Shown in pieces: positions 46,866 to 56,221 of a stretch of DNA of 64,000 nucleotides. A model generated the notes under the pieces. The model was given only the letters and a program-made list of their open reading frames with translations. It made no database searches and had not been told where the DNA came from. Positions within the stretch are counted from its first letter, which is position 1, and every line of letters begins with the position of its first letter. Made by a program: the position numbers and the translations under genes. Source of the DNA: Chromohalobacter israelensis (GTDB lineage: Bacteria > Pseudomonadota > Gammaproteobacteria > Pseudomonadales > Halomonadaceae); NCBI GenBank assembly GCA_000761475.1, contig JQNW01000001.1, positions 124,001-188,000 of the forward strand, given 5' to 3'.

Positions 46866-48617
46866 ATGCTCAAGCGTTACCTGCCCATTCTCGAGTGGCT
46901 GCCGCGTTACGATCGTCAGACACTCTCGCAAGACCTGTTCGCCGCCGTCATCGTGACGCTCATGGTCATTCCCCAGGCCCTGGCATATGCCCTGCTCGCG
47001 GGACTGCCGGCGGTGACCGGTCTGTATGCCAGCATGCTGCCGCTGGTGGCCTACACCGTCTTCGGCACCAGCCGCACCCTGGCGGTCGGGCCGATGGCGA
47101 TCGTCTCGCTGATGACCGCCGCGGCGCTGTCCGGCATCGTCGCCACGGGAACCGTCGCCTACAGCGAAGCCGCAGCAACGCTGGCGTTTCTGTCCGGCGT
47201 CATGCTGATGCTGATGGGCATCTTTCGGTTGGGGTTCTTCGCCAACTTCCTGAGTCACCCCGTGATCTCGGGGTTGCTCAGCGCCTCCGGCGTGCTGATC
47301 GCCACCAGCCAATTGGGCAACCTGCTGGGCATTTCGATGTCCGGCTTCACGCTGATCGACCAGCTGGCCGGGCTGGCCCTGCACTGGCGGGACTTCAGCA
47401 TACCCACGGCACTGATCGGCCTGGGATCGCTGGGTTTCTTGATGGTGATGCGTCGTGCGGGGCCGGTACTCAAGAGCTGGGGCCTCTCGGCCACGCTCAG
47501 CGGCTTCATCGCCAAGGCCGGGCCGATCATCGCCGTCGTCGTCTCCACCCTGCTGGTATGGGCGTTCGATCTGGAAGCGCAAGGCGTGGCCGTGGTCGGC
47601 GAGATTCCCCGTCATCTGCCGCCGATCGCATTGCCCTCGCTGGATCCGAGCCTGCTGAGCACCCTCTGGATGCCGGCGCTCCTGATCAGCCTGGTGGGCT
47701 TCATCGAATCAGTCTCGCTGGCGCAGATGCTCGCCGCCAAGCGCCGACAGCGCATCTCGCCGGACCAGGAGCTGTTCGCGCTGGGAGGCAGCAACCTCGC
47801 CGCCGCGTTGAGCAGCAGCATGCCGGTGACAGGCAGCCTGTCACGCACGGTGATCAACTTCGATGCCGGGGCACGCACGCCGGCGGCAGGCAGCTTCGCC
47901 GCGCTGGGCGTGGCGCTGGTGACGCTCTATCTCACGCCGCTGATCCACTTCCTGCCCATCGCCACGCTGGCCGCCAGCATCATCGTCTCGACCTTCACGC
48001 TGCTCGACGCGCGGGGCCTGAAGCGCACCTGGCGCTACTCGAAGCGTGATTTCGCCGCCATGCTGGCCACTATCGTGCTGACGTTCGTGGTCGGCGTCGA
48101 GGCGGGCGTCATGGCCGGGGTCGGCTTGTCGCTGGCACTGTTTCTGTACCGCACCAGCCGGCCGCACAGCGCGCTGGTGGGCCGCGTGCCCGGCACCGAG
48201 CACTTCCGCAACGTGGAACGCTACGCCACCGAGAACGACCCGCACGTGGCCTTGCTGCGGGTCGACGAAAGCCTGTACTTCGCCAATGCGCGTTATCTGG
48301 AAGATACCGTCTATGCCATGGTCGCCGAGCGTCCCGCGCTCAAGCACGTGGTCTTGATCGGCTCGGCGGTGAACCTGATCGACGCCTCGGCGCTGGAAAG
48401 CCTCGAAGCCATCAATGCTCGCCTGGAGGACTCCCGAGTCAAGCTCCACCTGGCCGAGGTGAAGGGGCCGGTCATGGACCAGCTCAAGCAGAGCGACTTC
48501 CTCGAGCATCTCACCGGCGAGGTGTTTCTCAGCACCTACCACGCCTGGGAAGCCCTGCGCGAGGAAGACACCGTAGTGACGCCGCTGGATGGCGATGACG
48601 CCTCCCGCCAGGATTAG
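46866..48617 (+). CDS. SulP family anion transporter with STAS domain
   Basis: This 583-residue inner-membrane protein has about 11-14 hydrophobic segments. The SulP signature lies near the N terminus (VTLMVIPQALAYALLAGLPA, then VTGLYASMLP), followed by FGTSRTLAVGPMAIVSLM and the C-terminal STAS domain (from about residue 440; VVLIGSAVNLIDASALESLE). Substrates in the family are sulfate, bicarbonate or dicarboxylates; the sequence alone does not decide. It is single, followed by the convergent lhgO with a hairpin in between. Confidence 0.9.
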   Translation: MLKRYLPILEWLPRYDRQTLSQDLFAAVIVTLMVIPQALAYALLAGLPAVTGLYASMLPLVAYTVFGTSRTLAVGPMAIVSLMTAAALSGIVATGTVAYSEAAATLAFLSGVMLMLMGIFRLGFFANFLSHPVISGLLSASGVLIATSQLGNLLGISMSGFTLIDQLAGLALHWRDFSIPTALIGLGSLGFLMVMRRAGPVLKSWGLSATLSGFIAKAGPIIAVVVSTLLVWAFDLEAQGVAVVGEIPRHLPPIALPSLDPSLLSTLWMPALLISLVGFIESVSLAQMLAAKRRQRISPDQELFALGGSNLAAALSSSMPVTGSLSRTVINFDAGARTPAAGSFAALGVALVTLYLTPLIHFLPIATLAASIIVSTFTLLDARGLKRTWRYSKRDFAAMLATIVLTFVVGVEAGVMAGVGLSLALFLYRTSRPHSALVGRVPGTEHFRNVERYATENDPHVALLRVDESLYFANARYLEDTVYAMVAERPALKHVVLIGSAVNLIDASALESLEAINARLEDSRVKLHLAEVKGPVMDQLKQSDFLEHLTGEVFLSTYHAWEALREEDTVVTPLDGDDASRQD

Positions 48618-48625
48618 CGTCGGAT

Positions 48626-48651
48626 CCAGGCGAGGCTAGGCCTCGACCTGG
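48626..48651. terminator. Hairpin at the convergent sulP / lhgO ends
   Basis: CCAGG-CGAGGC-TAG-GCCTCG-A-CCTGG forms an 11-bp stem with one bulge. It overlaps the lhgO stop codon. No T run follows on either strand, so classical termination is uncertain. Confidence 0.35.
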
Positions 48652-49832
48652 GCCCTCACCTGCTCGACGATATGCGCGCCGATGGGAATCGCCGAGGTGG
48701 CGGCGGGCGACGGCGCGTTGCACACATTGACGCTGCGCCTTGTGTTCACGAACAGGAAGTCGTCGATCATCTTGCCGTCCCTGCCGACCGCTTGGGCGCG
48801 TACGCCGGCCGGATACGGGCGCAGATCGTCGCGCGTCAAGCCGGGGCAATACTTGCGGACCTCCTCGAGATAGCCGCCCTTCGACAGCGAATTCTTCATC
48901 TCGCGCAGGCCCGGCTTGAGATTGGCGCGCAGCACCCGGCGAATGCCGGGGTCGCGCGCCATCGACGCGATGTCGCCCAGCGAGATTTCGCGCTTGCGAT
49001 AGCCTTCGCGCTTGAGCGCCAGCACCGCGTTCGGCCCCACGGTAACGGTGCCGTCGATCATCCGCGTGAGATGCACGCCGAGAAACGGCATCGCGGGGTC
49101 GGGAATCGGGTAGATCAGATGATTGACGATTCGATCGTGCTCGGGCGGTAACAGGTAATACTCGCCCCGGAACGGGCAGATGCTGAACTCGGGCGTCACG
49201 CCCAGCATGCGCACCACGCGGTCGGCCATCAGTCCCGAGCACGACACCAGATGACGCGTGGTGAAAGTTCCCTGTCCCGTGGTGACCACGACCTCCCGGT
49301 CGCGCTCCTCCAGGGCCGTGACCGGCGCCTGGTAACGTATCTCGCCGCCGGCGTTCCGGAACACCTCGGCCATCGTCGCCGTCACCTGGCGATAGTCGAC
49401 GATACCGCTGGCCGGCACGAAGATGCCGCCCTGCCCGGTGATGTTGGGCTCGCGCTCGCGGAGTTGATCGGCGTCGAGCCATTCACGCTCCAGCCCGTTG
49501 GCCGCGGTGCGCTCCCACAGCGCCCGCATGCGCTGCATTTCCACCTCGTTGGTGGCGACCAGCAGTTTGCCGCAGCTCTCATAGGCGATGCCGTGGGTGT
49601 CGCAGAACGCCTTGGTGGCGCGATTGCCTTCCAGGCAAAAGCGCGCCTTGAGGCTGCCCGGCGTGTAATAGACGCCTGCATGGATCACCCCGCTGTTGTG
49701 GCCGGTCTGATGGCAGGCCGGCCCGTCCTCCTTCTCGACGAGCAGAATGCGCTTGTCGGGATAGGCCTCGATGAGCTGCATGGCGGTGGACATCCCCAGG
49801 ATGCCGCCACCGATGATGATGAAATCGTACAC
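48636..49832 (-). CDS. lhgO: L-2-hydroxyglutarate dehydrogenase/oxidase LhgO
   Basis: This 398-residue FAD enzyme oxidises L-2-hydroxyglutarate to 2-oxoglutarate and passes electrons to the quinone pool. It begins YDFIIIGGGILGMSTAMQLI (Rossmann motif) and has CHQTGHNSGVIHAGVYYTPG, LIYPIPDPAMPFLGVHLTRM and a C-terminal CNAPSPAATSAIPIGAHIV, very close to E. coli LhgO. The start is GTG 49832, directly before YDF; an alternative GTG is one codon upstream. It follows glaH by 97 bases and completes the glutarate pathway. Confidence 0.93.
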   Translation of the reverse strand: MYDFIIIGGGILGMSTAMQLIEAYPDKRILLVEKEDGPACHQTGHNSGVIHAGVYYTPGSLKARFCLEGNRATKAFCDTHGIAYESCGKLLVATNEVEMQRMRALWERTAANGLEREWLDADQLREREPNITGQGGIFVPASGIVDYRQVTATMAEVFRNAGGEIRYQAPVTALEERDREVVVTTGQGTFTTRHLVSCSGLMADRVVRMLGVTPEFSICPFRGEYYLLPPEHDRIVNHLIYPIPDPAMPFLGVHLTRMIDGTVTVGPNAVLALKREGYRKREISLGDIASMARDPGIRRVLRANLKPGLREMKNSLSKGGYLEEVRKYCPGLTRDDLRPYPAGVRAQAVGRDGKMIDDFLFVNTRRSVNVCNAPSPAATSAIPIGAHIVEQVRAQVEA

Positions 49833-49929
49833 CACATTCTCGCTTCTATAATCTCGCTTCGGGGTTCGACGCCTGACAGCCTGCGCAACGCCCGCGCCTC
49901 GTTCAAGGCGCACGCTGCGCCCGGCGCCC

Positions 49930-50895
49930 TCAGGTGTGCCTGGGGTTGGCCAGCGTCTGCCGGTGCGTGAAGTAGCCGCGCTGGCGCATCAGTTCGCGGC
50001 GCAATTCCGGGTGCGGCGTGAAGCGGTCGCGGCCGTGCAGCCAGAAGTGATTGTTGATGAGCAGGAAGCTGCCCACCGGCACCGGCACGGAAAGCCGCGC
50101 CTCGCAGCTTTCCAGCGACTCGGACAGCTCGCACAGCCAGTTGCCCTCCTCGAAGTCGCGCGGCTGCACGAACTGATCGATGTAGGACATCACCGGACGC
50201 CCCTCGGCATCGACCCCGAACACGGGATGATAGACATCGTGGCTGACGTTCTTGCTGGGCGGCGCCGCCCAGCGCATGTCACGACGCGCCAGGGGATGCG
50301 TGTAGAAGCGTTCGAGATCCGCCCAGTCGTCGAGGTGAAGCAGCAGAGAATCGCCGCCCTCCATGTGCTGCTCGTCGATCTTCATCATCAGCACGTAGTC
50401 GGTGTCCTGCTCGACGAAGGTGCCGTCGTTGTGCAGCTCCATCACCCGATGCGGCTGACGCAGGTAGCTGTCGGACGTATCGACGTTCTTGACCACGAAG
50501 CGCGCGTAATACTGCCCGCTCATGGCGTCGAAGTTGGAGCGGCCCATGCAATGCGCGACGGCCGTGGCGAACTTGACCATGTCATCGGCCTGCGCGACGT
50601 CGTCGAGGCCTTGCGGGTTGACCAAGATCCCGCCCGTGCCACGGTCGGTCATCGTTTCGACAAGCAGCGGCTGCAGGGTGTTGGCGCACAGGTCGTCGAG
50701 GATCTTGGCGACGCGGAATCGCAGCATCGACTTGTATTCCAGCGCCTGGACCGGCCACTCGGCGGTCGCCTCCCGAAACGCCGTGACGGTCGCCGCATCG
50801 AAGGTCAATGTCAGCAGCCGTGATGACTGCGGCGAAGCCTCGAGCGTGAAGCCCCGGAGTGAGATATCGGTATAAAAATGCGACAGCGCGTTCAT
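49930..50895 (-). CDS. glaH: Glutarate 2-hydroxylase GlaH (CsiD)
   Basis: This 321-residue Fe(II)/2-oxoglutarate-dependent oxygenase converts glutarate to L-2-hydroxyglutarate, the substrate of the next gene. The Fe ligands are visible as HND in [13 protein letters not shown] and the distal His in [11 protein letters not shown], with the 2-oxoglutarate-binding Arg nearby. The blocks [20 protein letters not shown] and [11 protein letters not shown] are as in E. coli CsiD. Start 50895 (MNALSHF) follows GGAGG by 5 bases. It belongs to the lysine-cadaverine-glutarate route. Confidence 0.94.
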   Translation of the reverse strand: MNALSHFYTDISLRGFTLEASPQSSRLLTLTFDAATVTAFREATAEWPVQALEYKSMLRFRVAKILDDLCANTLQPLLVETMTDRGTGGILVNPQGLDDVAQADDMVKFATAVAHCMGRSNFDAMSGQYYARFVVKNVDTSDSYLRQPHRVMELHNDGTFVEQDTDYVLMMKIDEQHMEGGDSLLLHLDDWADLERFYTHPLARRDMRWAAPPSKNVSHDVYHPVFGVDAEGRPVMSYIDQFVQPRDFEEGNWLCELSESLESCEARLSVPVPVGSFLLINNHFWLHGRDRFTPHPELRRELMRQRGYFTHRQTLANPRHT

Positions 50896-50971
50896 GACAA
50901 CCTCCAGCATGGTCCCGTTGGCCTGGCCCGCCTTGCGGATGCAGCGAGTCAGCGTGAATAAAGCTTATGCT

Positions 50972-50989
50972 GAAAATATCTACATTTTC
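50972..50989. promoter_or_regulatory. Putative GlaR operator between glaH and glaR
   Basis: GAAAAT-N6-ATTTTC is a perfect palindrome in the AT-rich part of the divergent glaH-glaR interval. On the glaH strand it contains ATGT-N5-TTTT, which matches the half-site I recall for E. coli CsiR/GlaR. It lies 77 bases before glaH and about 105 bases before glaR, so it could control both. Confidence 0.5.
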
Positions 50990-51094
50990 GCTAAACGTCA
51001 AAATTAAACCGAAGCCTCGCACGTCATCCCACAACGTCTCCCCGGTCGTGGCCTTGTCCGGTATCATGCAAGGGCATTTTCAGGGAATCGCGTC

Positions 51095-51775
51095 ATGACC
51101 AGCGCCAGTCCGCGCCCCAATCTCGCCATCGCTGCCTACCGACAACTCAAGCGCGATATCATTCGCGGCGTCTACGCGCCCGGCGAAAAACTCCGCATGA
51201 GCCATCTCAAGGAACGCTACGCGCTTGGCGTTGGCCCGATGCGCGAGGCGTTGTCGCAACTGGTCGGGGAGCGCCTGGTCACGGCGGTCAGCCAGCGGGG
51301 CTATCGCGTCGCCGAGATGTCGATCGAAGAGCTCGAGTCACTCTACGATGCCCGTGCGGAACTGGAGGGACTGGTGCTGGAACTGGCCATCGCGCGCGGC
51401 GGCGACGACTGGGAAGCCGGTATCGTCGCCAAGGCGCACGCCCTGGCCAAGGTGGCCGAGGTACACAGTGCCGAGGACATGCTCGATGTGTGGGATACGC
51501 GCCACCAGGCGTTTCATAGCGCCATCGCGGCCGGCTGCGACTCGCCGCACCTGTTGCAGGCACGCACCTGGTTATTCGATCAGGCCGAGCGCTATCGTCA
51601 CCTGTGGCTGTGCCAGACGGTGTTCTCCGCGGAGGCACTGGACGCCAAGCGCCAGGAGCATGCCGCACTCACCGACGCCATTCTCGCCCGCGACACGCCC
51701 ACCGCCCGCGCGATGATGCGCGAACATCTGATGTCACCGGTGCCGATCATCAAGGAGGTCATGCAGCAGCGGTGA
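51095..51775 (+). CDS. glaR: GntR/FadR-family repressor GlaR (CsiR)
   Basis: This 226-residue regulator has an N-terminal winged helix (AYRQLKRDIIRGVYAPGEKL, then LKERYALGVGPMREALSQLV) and a C-terminal FCD ligand domain (residues 80-220) with metal-binding His/Asp in a helical bundle. Divergent placement to glaH-lhgO argues for the glutarate-responsive repressor; in E. coli the gene lies after gabP instead. Its 3' end overlaps the convergent cydC by 17 bases. Confidence 0.85.
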   Translation: MTSASPRPNLAIAAYRQLKRDIIRGVYAPGEKLRMSHLKERYALGVGPMREALSQLVGERLVTAVSQRGYRVAEMSIEELESLYDARAELEGLVLELAIARGGDDWEAGIVAKAHALAKVAEVHSAEDMLDVWDTRHQAFHSAIAAGCDSPHLLQARTWLFDQAERYRHLWLCQTVFSAEALDAKRQEHAALTDAILARDTPTARAMMREHLMSPVPIIKEVMQQR

Positions 51776-53498
51776 ACGACCAGGCACGATCGCAACGCGG
51801 CAAGGCATCGCGCCGGTGGGCGAACATCAACACACTGCGCCCGTCGAGCCAGGTGTCCAGGCGCTCGGCGACGATGCCGGCGGTCGCCTCGTCGAGTCCC
51901 GCCAGGGGTTCGTCGAGCAACACCAGCGGCGCATCACGCAGGATTACCCGTGCCAGGGCCACGCGCCGCGCCTGCCCACCGGACAGCTGACGCCCGGCCT
52001 CGCCCACCCAGGTCTCGAGCCCCTGGGGCAGTTCACGCGCCCAGCCATCCAGGTCGACGATCCACAGTGCCTGCCACAGGGCCCGTTCGATCGCTTCTTC
52101 CCCCAGGCCGTGGTCGACCGGCAACCCCAGGCGCAGGTTGTCGGCCAGCGACGCATGAAACAGCTCGGTATGTTGCGTCAGGTAGCCAAGCCGGGCCCGC
52201 AGCGCCACCGGCGCAAGGTCGCGCACATCTCGCCCGGCCACACGCACATGGCCGTCGCTGGGGTCGAAGGCGCGGGCAACGAGCTGTGCCAGGCTCGACT
52301 TGCCACTGCCCGAGGGGCCCAGCACGGCCAGCCGCTCCCCGGCGGCCAGCCGCAGGTCGAGATGCGCAAGCGCCGGCGTGCTCTCCATGCCCGGGTAGCG
52401 CAACGACACGTCGTCGAAGACCACTTCCGGCGCCTCGCCCGGCGCCAGAGGCCAGGCATGGGTGCCCTCCTCCACGGACGACAACGCGGCCTGGTCGTTA
52501 AGGCGTGCCGCCGCCTGACGTGTCGCGCCCAGTTGCACGAAGGCCGCCGGCAGCATGGCGAGGCCTTCGTTCAAGGCCAGGACCGCCAGCGGCAGCATGC
52601 TGGCCACCGGCGCCGACAGCTCGCCAGCGGTGAAGGCGAGCAGCGCCAGGCACAGAATGCCCACCCCCGCCCCCTGCACACCGAGCGTGACCAGCGCGCT
52701 GCCGAGGGCGGCACGCCGTCCCAGCCGCCGCTGATCGTCCAGCAGGCGGCGCTGGGTGGTCTCCAGCGTCCCGCGATGCGCGCCCAGCGCCGCGAAGGCC
52801 CGCAACTCGGCCAGCCCCTGAAGATGTTCCAGAGCACGCACGCGCAAGCGCTCGAGCGTCTCGATGCGCCGCGCGCTGGGTCGACGGCCCGCCAGGGCCA
52901 TGCCCAGCGTGATCACGCCCCATAGCGGCAACAACACGGCGAGCAGCACGATCCCGAGCCGAGGCAACGCCAGCGCCAGCACGCCCGCCACGCCGAGAAT
53001 CGCCAGCAGCCCCACCAGCGGCGGTGCCAATAGGCGCAGGTAGAGATTGTCGAGCGCATCGATGTCGGCCGTCAGGCGATTGAGCCATTCCCCGGCACGG
53101 TAGCGCGCCAGTTCACGCCCGGGGAGACGCGCCAGCCCGGCGAAGGTCCACCCACGGATGTCGGCGAGCAGACGCAGCACGGTATCGTGATTGTAGAGAC
53201 GCTCGGCGTAGCGCGAGGCGGTGCGCCCCACGGCGAACAGGCGAATGCCGCTGCCGGGCGTGAAGACATCCAGCGTCGCCGCCACCCCGGCCGCCAGCGC
53301 CATGCCGGTCAAGGCCGTCGCGGTGATGAACCAGCCGGAAAGCGTCAACAGGCCGATCGCGAACGCCATGGTCGACAGCATCAGCAGCGCGCCGATCGCC
53401 AGGCGCGTGCGGCGCTGCGCCATCACGCGCAGCCAGGGGCCCAGCGCCTTGAGACCCGCTCCCGGGCTGCGTGACGTCGGCATGCGCGGTTCCGTCAT
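51759..53498 (-). CDS. cydC: Heterodimeric ABC exporter, CydC subunit
   Basis: This 579-residue protein has an N-terminal membrane domain with six helices (GALLMLSTMAFAIGLLTLSG at helix 1) and a C-terminal ATPase with Walker A LGPSGSGKSSL, signature QLSGGQARRVALAR and Walker B LVLLDEPLAGLD. CydDC exports glutathione/cysteine or binds heme, and is required to assemble cytochrome bd. Its ATG overlaps the cydD stop (ATGA), so the two are coupled. Confidence 0.92.
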   Translation of the reverse strand: MTEPRMPTSRSPGAGLKALGPWLRVMAQRRTRLAIGALLMLSTMAFAIGLLTLSGWFITATALTGMALAAGVAATLDVFTPGSGIRLFAVGRTASRYAERLYNHDTVLRLLADIRGWTFAGLARLPGRELARYRAGEWLNRLTADIDALDNLYLRLLAPPLVGLLAILGVAGVLALALPRLGIVLLAVLLPLWGVITLGMALAGRRPSARRIETLERLRVRALEHLQGLAELRAFAALGAHRGTLETTQRRLLDDQRRLGRRAALGSALVTLGVQGAGVGILCLALLAFTAGELSAPVASMLPLAVLALNEGLAMLPAAFVQLGATRQAAARLNDQAALSSVEEGTHAWPLAPGEAPEVVFDDVSLRYPGMESTPALAHLDLRLAAGERLAVLGPSGSGKSSLAQLVARAFDPSDGHVRVAGRDVRDLAPVALRARLGYLTQHTELFHASLADNLRLGLPVDHGLGEEAIERALWQALWIVDLDGWARELPQGLETWVGEAGRQLSGGQARRVALARVILRDAPLVLLDEPLAGLDEATAGIVAERLDTWLDGRSVLMFAHRRDALPRCDRAWSFTAAA

Positions 53499-55210
53499 GA
53501 TGGCACCTCCGGCGTAGCGTGGGTGGCACGGGGCGTCAAGCGTCCCGCGTCGAAGCCAAGCACCCGGTCGGCCATTCGCATCACGGCGGGGTGGTGCGTG
53601 GCAATCACCAGCGTGCGCCCTTGCGCCACGAGCGTCGCCAAGCCCTCGATCACCAGGCGCTCGCTGTCGGGATCGAGACTGGCCGTGGGCTCGTCGAGCA
53701 GCACCAGCGGGGCATCGCTGAGAAACACCCGGGCCAGTGCCAGGCGGCTGGCCTGCCCACCCGACAGCCCCAATCCGCGCTCACCGAGCGGCGTGTCGAG
53801 TCCCTCAGGCAAGGTGGCCAGCAACGTGTCGAGCCGGGCCGCCGCCAGCGCCTCGCGCAACTGCGCGTCGCTGGCCTCGGGCGCGACCAGTCGCAGATTG
53901 TCGGCCAGCGTGCCCTGCATCAGAAACGGCCGCTGATCGAGCCAGGCGAGTCGTGTCGGCTCGCGCAGCGCCACCTGGCCGGCCTCGGCGTCGATGAAGC
54001 CGGCCAGCAGTTGCAACAGCGTCGACTTGCCGGCCCCTGAGGGCCCCACCAGGGCAATCACCTCGCCATCGGCAATGGTCATGTCCAACGGCCCCAGCAC
54101 CCGCCCTCGTCCGGGATGCGACACGACCACGTCGCTCAGCCGAGCACGGGGCGAGGCGTCCCCCGTCAGGGACTCGACGGCGCCGCGCGGCGGCGACTGG
54201 GCAAGCAGGTCGCGCAACCCTTCGGCGGCACCCAGAGCACTGGCACGGTCATGGTAGTGCTGCGCCAGCAGGCGCAGCGGCTGGAAGAAGTCAGGCGCCA
54301 TGAACAGCAGGAACAAACCGCTGAACAGTGTCAGCTGCTCGGCCGGACCGAACTGGATGTAGCCCAGCAGGCCGAAGCCGATGTAGATCGCGATGACGGC
54401 GATGGACACCGAAGCGAAGAACTCCAGTACCGCCGAGGACAGGAACGCCACGCGCAACGTTTTCATGCTCCGCCGTCGGTAGTCGTCGGCCACCGCGACG
54501 ACCTCGTCGGTGGCCTGCGGTGTGCGGCCGAACAATTGCAGGGTGGTGAGTCCGCGCACCCGATCGAGAAAGTGCCCCGCCAGACGTGTCATGGCCTGGA
54601 ACTGCTGCTCGTTGAGGCGCTGCGCCCCCATCCCCACCAGCGCCATGAACAGCGGAATCAAGGGCGCCGCCAGCAGCAGAAACGATGCCGCCAGCCAATC
54701 CAGCCAGAACGCCACGCCCAGAAAGAGCAGCGGAACCACCACCGCCAGCGTGGCCTGGGGCAGATAGCGCGCGACGTAGCCTTCCAGCGCTTCCACCTGG
54801 TCGACCAACTGGCCGGCGCTGCTCGCGCTATGCCGCTCGGCCAGGCGGACCGGCCCCAGGGCGGCGAGATGATCGAGCAGTTGCCCCCGAACGCGCGCCT
54901 TGACCCGCAGTCCGGCCTCCAGACCGCAGGTCTCCTGCGCCCACTGCGCCAGCGCGCGCAGGAGCACCGTACCGCCGAGCCCCGCCGCGTATGGCCAGAG
55001 CGAGGTCAGCGTCGCATCGCGCGCCACCACAGCGCTGATCAGCCATGCCATCAGGCCGAGCTGGACCAGCGTCAGGACACCCACGGCGAGCCCCGCGGCC
55101 ACGGCGAGCGTCAGCCAGCCACGCACGTCGCGCGCTTGCTCGGCCAGCCACCGGCGCGATGCCCGCGCCGGGGAAGCCGATGAAGAAGACGTTGAACGAG
55201 AAGCTGACAT
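53495..55210 (-). CDS. cydD: Heterodimeric ABC exporter, CydD subunit
   Basis: This 571-residue partner of CydC has a six-helix membrane domain and an ATPase with VGPSGAGKSTLLQLLAGF and LGLSGGQASRLALARVFLSD, then LVLLDEPTASLD. The N terminus (about 20 residues) is a Ser-rich run. It starts 6 bases after cydB, so the order is cydA-B-D-C in one operon with no cydX between. Confidence 0.93.
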   Translation of the reverse strand: MSASRSTSSSSASPARASRRWLAEQARDVRGWLTLAVAAGLAVGVLTLVQLGLMAWLISAVVARDATLTSLWPYAAGLGGTVLLRALAQWAQETCGLEAGLRVKARVRGQLLDHLAALGPVRLAERHSASSAGQLVDQVEALEGYVARYLPQATLAVVVPLLFLGVAFWLDWLAASFLLLAAPLIPLFMALVGMGAQRLNEQQFQAMTRLAGHFLDRVRGLTTLQLFGRTPQATDEVVAVADDYRRRSMKTLRVAFLSSAVLEFFASVSIAVIAIYIGFGLLGYIQFGPAEQLTLFSGLFLLFMAPDFFQPLRLLAQHYHDRASALGAAEGLRDLLAQSPPRGAVESLTGDASPRARLSDVVVSHPGRGRVLGPLDMTIADGEVIALVGPSGAGKSTLLQLLAGFIDAEAGQVALREPTRLAWLDQRPFLMQGTLADNLRLVAPEASDAQLREALAAARLDTLLATLPEGLDTPLGERGLGLSGGQASRLALARVFLSDAPLVLLDEPTASLDPDSERLVIEGLATLVAQGRTLVIATHHPAVMRMADRVLGFDAGRLTPRATHATPEVPS

Positions 55211-55216
55211 GATGGC

Positions 55217-56218
55217 TCAGTGGTAGCCTTCGCCGACCCGGACCTTGCCGCGGAACACCCAGTACGACCAGGCCGTGTAGGTCAGGATGATGGGAACCAC
55301 GAACAACACGCCGACCAGCAGGAAGAACTGCGACGCAGGGGCTGAGGCCGCTTCCCACAGCGTGTAATCCGGAGGAATGACGTACGGCCAGCGGCTCACC
55401 AGCAACCCCAGGTAGGTGAACACGAACATGCCCAGGGTGAGCAGGAAGGCCAACAGCTCGCGCCCCTTGCGATTGGCGGTGTACACGCCGACCACGCAGG
55501 CCAGCGCCAGCGCGGGCAGCAGCCAGATCACCTGAATGTGGTCGAACCAGCGTTCCCAGACGCCCGGGTCGATCCACGGGGTCCACAGGCTGACGATGGC
55601 GAACACCACAACCACGCCGACGAGCAGCCTGGGCACCAGCCCCCGCGCCCACTCGCGCACGTGCCCTTCCGACTTCAGCACCAGCCAGGTCGCCCCCAGC
55701 AGCGCGTAACCCGCCACCAGGCCGAGACCGGTGATCACCGAAAACGGCGTCAGCCAGTCCAGCGGTCCGCCGGTAAAGACTCGGTTGGCGGTCTCGAAGC
55801 CCTCGATATAGGCCCCCACCACGGCGCCCTGGGCGAAGGCCGCCACGAACGAGCCGCCGGCGAAGGCCGCGTTCCACCAGGTCCGCGTGCGGCGCGACTT
55901 GAAGCGGAATTCGAAGGCCACGCCGCGGAAGATCAAGCCCGCCAGCATCAGGAACACACCGATGTACATCGCCGGCAGGAGAATCGAATAGACCAGCGGG
56001 AAGGCGCCGATCAGTCCCGCACCGCCCAGCACCAGCCAGGTTTCGTTGCCGTCCCAGACCGGTGCGACCGAGTTCATCATCACGTCACGCGCATCCTCGT
56101 CCGGGGCAAAGGGAAACAGGATGCCGAGTCCCAGATCGAAACCGTCCATGAGCACGTACATGATGACGCCGAAAGCGATGATGACGGCCCAGATCAACGA
56201 AAGGTCGAACATATCCAT
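55217..56218 (-). CDS. cydB: Cytochrome bd-type quinol oxidase subunit II
   Basis: This 333-residue integral membrane subunit carries the CydB family sequence (DGFDLGLGILFPFAPDEDAR, then NSVAPVWDGNETWLVLGGAG) and seven to nine helices. It pairs with CydA in the quinol:O2 oxidoreductase and starts 3 bases after the cydA stop. Length is closer to the cyanide-insensitive (CioB) branch than to E. coli CydB (379 residues). Confidence 0.92.
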   Translation of the reverse strand: MDMFDLSLIWAVIIAFGVIMYVLMDGFDLGLGILFPFAPDEDARDVMMNSVAPVWDGNETWLVLGGAGLIGAFPLVYSILLPAMYIGVFLMLAGLIFRGVAFEFRFKSRRTRTWWNAAFAGGSFVAAFAQGAVVGAYIEGFETANRVFTGGPLDWLTPFSVITGLGLVAGYALLGATWLVLKSEGHVREWARGLVPRLLVGVVVVFAIVSLWTPWIDPGVWERWFDHIQVIWLLPALALACVVGVYTANRKGRELLAFLLTLGMFVFTYLGLLVSRWPYVIPPDYTLWEAASAPASQFFLLVGVLFVVPIILTYTAWSYWVFRGKVRVGEGYH

Positions 56219-56221
56219 GGC

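Noticed and set aside
54116..55183. Long plus-strand frame opposite cydD
   Set aside because: Gln/Arg/His-rich shadow with no start signal.
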